DNA of 64,000 bases, taken from the NCBI GenBank assembly GCA_002914845.1, contig JXTC01000344.1:113534-177533 (forward strand), in the 5' to 3' direction. Shown piece after piece: positions 60,192 to 64,000 of the stretch. Below the pieces are notes generated by a model that saw only the letters and a program-made list of their open reading frames with translations, did not search any database and was not told the origin of the DNA. The first letter of the stretch is position 1; each line of letters opens with the position of its first letter. The stretch is from Trema orientale. Taxonomy: Eukaryota; Streptophyta; Magnoliopsida; Rosales; Cannabaceae. Made by a program: the position numbers and the translations under genes.

Positions 60192-60964
60192 TCTATATAT
60201 ATATATATTTCAAAATGGTTATAATTGTTAAAAGAAAGGGGAAAGACACCATATATCAGATTGTATCATCTTGGTTGGTTCACTGTTTATTGGATCGGAA
60301 TTAAAAGAGTTTCAAAGTCTGTTTAATTACCAGAAAGACTATTCTAGCTAGAAAACTTATTAAGCCAAACTGTATCAGATTTGAGTTGCTTCAGTTTTTT
60401 TTTTCTTTGCCGAAAATACTTTATACCTAATGTGTTTAGAAGTAATTTTGTAATTTCTTTTCTTTTTTTTTTCCTTTGGGGTGGGATTCGAACTCAAGAT
60501 TGTTCATGTTAGAAAGAGAAGTGGTTACTCTGGAGCAATCTATATAATTGTATTATGCCATCTTTCTTTTTTTTTTTTTTTCCTTTTTATTTAAATAAAA
60601 GTATTACGCCATCCTTAAATAACTGATCGATTTATGCTGTGATGATTTAAGAGTCCTAACACAACTGGGCGGCGATTTTTCAGGTTAATCAACGTTTAGA
60701 GGAACTCAATGGCAAATTGAGTTTAGCTGTTGATGTTTTAAATTCAATAAAACTGGCAGATTATTATTACCGGTCATAAAATTTATTGATAGTTATGAAA
60801 ATGTCGTTTTAAAATGTGATCATAAAGAGTATTTATAAGAAGTGGCCGTTTTTTTCAGTTTAAAAAATGGCCCGTTTTTACTCTTATTTAATAAATGATT
60901 GTTTTATAATTTTATTTATAAATGGTTGTTTTTCAGTTGATCTACTATTTATAAAGTATATAAA
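60192..60964. other. AT-rich DNA with a SINE-like scrap
   Basis: GTGGGATTCGAACTC (60481-60495) resembles an inverted SINE box B. 60288-60317 repeats 59018-59047 (TATTGGATCGGAAT...GAGTTTCAAA). No gene. Confidence 0.4.
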
Positions 60965-61134
60965 TTTTTGAGAAAAAGACACCTAGTACTACCTTTTGAT
61001 AAATAATACCAAAAATACTATGTCCAAACTTTTACTTATTTTTGTACTATATTTTTTTAGAAAAATATTAAATTCTTGCTAAGAAAGATCAAATAACATC
61101 TTAGAATTTCCATTTTTTCTTGTTTCTGTTTGCT

Positions 61135-61420
61135 ACTAGTTTATTTATAGTTGATCGCTCTTAAAACTAATTACTAATTTATAATTGAAAATCATAAATT
61201 AATTGATTTTTGGAAACTAGAAACCAAATTGGTTACTAAAAACTAACAACTATATTAGTTTTCACCATAAATATTATAACTATTTAGTTAATAAAAACTG
61301 AAAACTAAATTAGTTTCTATCATAAACAGTAGAACTATTTGGTTAATTCAATTATTGATTACTAGAAACCAATTTGGTTATTGGAAATTAGTTGCCAGAA
61401 TCCAAAAACCAATATATATT
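61135..61420. repeat. Short-palindrome repeat block
   Basis: Irregular repeats of AAACTAGAAACCAAATTGG, GGTTACTAAAAACTAACAAC and AAAACTGAAAACTAAATTAG. Confidence 0.65.
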
Positions 61421-61616
61421 TCTGTTGCTTTTACTTCAAAAATATAATTACTTAATTTGATAACTTGATCATATTCTTCAGTGTTCTTGTTCAATGCCTC
61501 ACCCAATTCTTGTTATAAGACATTCTTCAAAAAAGAAATCACAATAGCTTTCAGGAAACATTCATTATTTCCTGTGATTTGAAAAAGAAACCGCAATGGT
61601 TTCTAGGAAATTTTTG

Positions 61617-62105
61617 TAATTTTCTGTGATTTACTTAGTTACAGGGTAATCTGCTAAAAAGAAACTACGATGGTTTCCTGTGATTTATTTAGCTACAAGA
61701 TATTTTGTAAAAAAGAAACCACAATGGTTTTCCAGAAATATTCATGGTTTCATGTGATTTACTTATGTACAGGATATTCGGAAACCATGATAGTTTCCTG
61801 TGATTTATTTATCTACAAGACATTCTACAAAAAGGAAACCACAATGATTTTTCAGAAATGTTCATAGTTTCGTGTGATTTACTTACGTATAGGTACTCAG
61901 CTAAAGGAAACCAAAATAGTTTCCAGGAAACCTTTGTGCTTTTCTGTGATTTACTTACGTACATGGCTATCGGCTAAAGGAAACCAGTTGGTTTCTAGGA
62001 AACTTTTGTGGTTTCATGTAATTTACTTACTTACAGAACATTCCGCTAATAGGAAACCAAATTAAACCAAATTGGTTTCCAAGAAACCTTTGTGGTTTCC
62101 TGTAA
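61617..62105 (+). repeat. Minisatellite with alternating unit lengths
   Basis: Seven units begin TGTGATTTACTTA...TACA. Lengths run roughly 54, 74, 46, 74, 72, 72 and 84 bp, so the first four form two long/short pairs. Each unit contains the imperfect palindrome GGAAACCACAATGGTTTCC. Confidence 0.85.
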
Positions 62106-62549
62106 AAAAAAAAAAAAGATGACCTATTTACTAAAATACCACCGCGTTTTCTAACTTTCAAAGTATTTAGAAAAATGCCATAAAAAGGTCGTATGAATTT
62201 TTATTATTTTTGAAATATTATAAATTTGGTATTATTTTTTGAAAAATAGGTATAAGTGTCCAAAACCCTAAATTTTTTAAAACGTAAATCAAGTTTTTGA
62301 AAAATAAATCAATTTCCAAAAAATAAGTCAATATATTTTGAAATTTATAAATATGAAAAACGGTCATTTTTTAAATAATTTTCAAAATTCTACCATTTTT
62401 GATAGTATTTGGAAAATAGTTATTTTAATCCAAAACTCCGCCATTCTACTAAAAGCCCAAAAAATAATTTTGTCCCAAAAGCTCCTTGATCCCGTCCATT
62501 TTCCCTTGTAAGGGATAACACAAAGGTGGAGGAAATTTGATTATTTGTG

Positions 62550-62910
62550 GTAACTTTTCATAAGAATTAAAAAATCCAAAACTTCGCCATTTGAAATTGT
62601 TCTGAAAATACCGGATTTAATTATAAAAGAACCACTTTTAAAGTTATTTAGAAAAAATACCGCCTTTTATTAATTGAGGAGATACTCAAGGGAGCTAGTT
62701 GAGTTACCTGAGGTAACTCGGTCAGTTACTTCGTGTAATTGGATTGGTTACCCTAAGTAACTTAACGGATTAACTCGAGTACCATTGAAAAATACCAATT
62801 TTGAAATAAATGGTATTTGTCTAAATATTTATTCAAAGTGTTATTGTTCTAATAGAACTTTTAAAAAGTGATATGTTCCTAAATCTGGGATTTTTCAAAA
62901 AAAAAAAAAA
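62550..62910. mobile_element. Foldback element with GAGTTACC/GGTAACTC core
   Basis: Arms: left AAAGAACCACTTTTAAAG and TTTAGAAAAAATACCGCC; right (minus strand) CACTTTTTAAAAGTTC and TTTAGACAAATACCATT. The core at about 62700-62785 repeats AGTTACC, GGTAACTC, AGTTACTTC, GGTTACCC and AGTAACTTAAC. Confidence 0.55.
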
Positions 62911-62974
62911 ACCAGCCCATAAGGATTTTTCAATTTTTGGTACTTTGGGCCTAGAATTTTGAAAGAAGTCTCAC

Positions 62975-63285
62975 AAAGATATCTTGGAATAAATTAGGTG
63001 AATACCACTTTTTTTTTCCTTATTAATTTAATCTACTACCATACCACTTTTTAAAATGAATTCTTAACGAAATCTTGACGATCTTGACAGATTTTTGACA
63101 GATTCTTGACATCAGTGGTAATGTTGACAGATTTTTGATTTTTTCTTGACGAATTCTTGATGAATTCTTAATAGATTTTTGACTAATTCCCTCCCAAAAT
63201 GGTAGAATCTAATAGTGGTAGTAAATTTAGTTAAACATTTAAAAAAAGTAGTAATTGTCTACTTAACCCGATATCTTGTATGGTT
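62975..63285. mobile_element. Foldback element with TTGACAGATTT core
   Basis: Arms: left GAATACCACTTTTTTTTTCC and AATCTACTACCATACCAC; right (minus strand) ATTACTACTTTTTTTAAATG and AATTTACTACCACTATTAG. The core 63062-63190 is a string of CTTGACAGATT-type units of about 11-13 bp. Confidence 0.6.
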
Positions 63286-64000
63286 GGATCTTTGGCCCTT
63301 GACCTTCTCAAAACTTTGAAATAAAAAGTCCTATATCAATAACTAGAAGCTTTCTGCTTCTTGAAAATTCGAAACAAATTCAAAGTTGAAAGAAATCAAA
63401 TGAGCAATTGGGTCTTCATTCTATCCCTTTCGATCGTCGGATTAGAAATAGGTTGTCAATAGCAAAAATGGACTTCAACTGTATTCATATACAAAGTCGT
63501 GAACTTGTAGATTTTCAAATAATAGTAAGTATTATTGATTTACTAGATTTTCAACCAGTCAGAAATTGTCATCGAAAACTATACAATCATTAAAACATAT
63601 AGATACGTTTAATTAAAATCAATATTAATTTATGAAAAACATAATTTTAAGACGTTTAATCTCATGATAATGGATCATAAACGGAGCAAATGACTCTAAT
63701 TAGTCCGACAATTAGTCTAAAAATTTTCGTTTGATAATTTCTACCCGTTAATATGAAAGAATAGTGTTAGACATATTTTTTTAAAATGAACCAACAAACA
63801 ATAGAAAGGGACAAGAAAAGGGAAAAAAAAGGTTTATCGAGAGAGAAACTAATGATCATACTTAGTCAACTAATTTGCTGACAATGTTTTCTTTCAGCCT
63901 ACTTAGTTGTAGTTTTGTTTTCAAAAGTGAAAATTTGCAACATAAACACGCAAACACAACCACAGAAGCAAGGCCTCAACGAGTTTGGTTTTTGTTGATT
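63286..64000. other. AT-rich intergenic DNA to window end
   Basis: No gene seen. The frame 63408-63593 (plus) matches nothing I recognise. Confidence 0.5.

Larger units (their letters stand above)
60965..62265. mobile_element. 1.3-kb foldback element with minisatellite core
   Basis: Left arm (GACACCTAGTACTACCTTTTG, ATAATACCAAAAATACTATG, TTAGAAAAATATT) is mirrored by the right arm (on the minus strand GGACACTTATACC, AATAATACCAAATTTATAA, GGCATTTTTCTAAATAC). Between them lie two repeat blocks: 61135-61420 (AACCAAATTGGTTAC type) and about 61560-62105 (GGAAACCACAATGGTTTCC type). No coding capacity outside repeat-driven frames. Confidence 0.6.

Noticed and set aside
60481..60495. GGGATTCGAACTC as a tRNA gene
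   Set aside because: Only a box B-like string; no cloverleaf arms around it. At most a SINE scrap.
61670..62065. Two open frames of 65 and 63 codons with internal similarity (VSCDLFSYK.., FHVIYL..)
   Set aside because: They are produced by the minisatellite units; the translation repeats because the DNA repeats. No gene.
1..64000. CRISPR arrays, bacterial operons, riboswitches
   Set aside because: Intron-bearing plant genes throughout. The tandem repeats lack spacer/repeat regularity and no cas-like gene exists.

Overview
This window is plant nuclear DNA, most likely from a eudicot. The genes carry GT-AG introns, the protein families are plant-specific (PP2-type F-box, QUASIMODO-type putative methyltransferases, LRR receptor-like proteins, CNL-type NB-ARC), and the long gene-poor stretches are AT-rich and full of Helitron, LINE, solo-LTR and foldback/MITE sequence. 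The species cannot be fixed from the sequence alone.

Layout. 1-1.9 kb: 3' half of a Helitron Rep/helicase gene and the Helitron 3' terminus. 1.8-7.0 kb: a decayed LRR receptor-like protein (RLP) gene split by a solo LTR. A 1,910-bp part of it appears twice, and the two copies meet at a single N, which looks like a false duplication at an assembly join. 7.4-8.9 kb (minus): an intact three-exon F-box/PP2 gene. 9-28.5 kb: a gene-poor region with an ARM-repeat gene fragment, several foldback elements, SINE-like units and a 5'-truncated LINE. 28.7-33.1 kb (plus): a six-exon PMT15/16-type putative pectin methyltransferase. 33.9-38.2 kb (minus): an 11-exon UBX protein (PUX8/9 type). 40-41.2 kb (minus): an NB-ARC relic with a repeated kinase-2 motif. 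43.6-46.3 kb: a TG...CA element with a 5-bp target duplication and a second element nested inside it. 46.4-47.9 kb: a foldback element into which three copies of one 172-175-bp MITE have inserted, each with its own 9-bp target duplication. 48.1-52.0 kb (plus): COP9 signalosome subunit 1 (CSN1/FUS6). 54.1-57.8 kb (plus): QUA3/PMT13. 58-64 kb: TA-flanked MITEs and foldback elements with minisatellite cores.

The five intact genes were reconstructed exon by exon. In each one the splice phases close into a single frame of family-typical length (286, 640, about 508, 447 and 598 aa). Two products (PMT15/16-like and QUA3) belong to the Golgi pectin-methylation family. Three (F-box/PP2, CSN1, UBX) belong to ubiquitin/Cdc48 pathways. 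Nothing suggests an operon-like cluster. From memory, the gene set mixes two Arabidopsis neighbourhoods: At4g00740-At4g00752, and At3g61060 to At3g61140.

The most unusual signal is a recurrent non-coding architecture: AT-rich inverted arms around a core of short repeats that differs from element to element. It is seen at about 12.6, 14.4, 17.4, 17.75, 22.8, 46.5, 52.85, 61, 62.55 and 63.0 kb.
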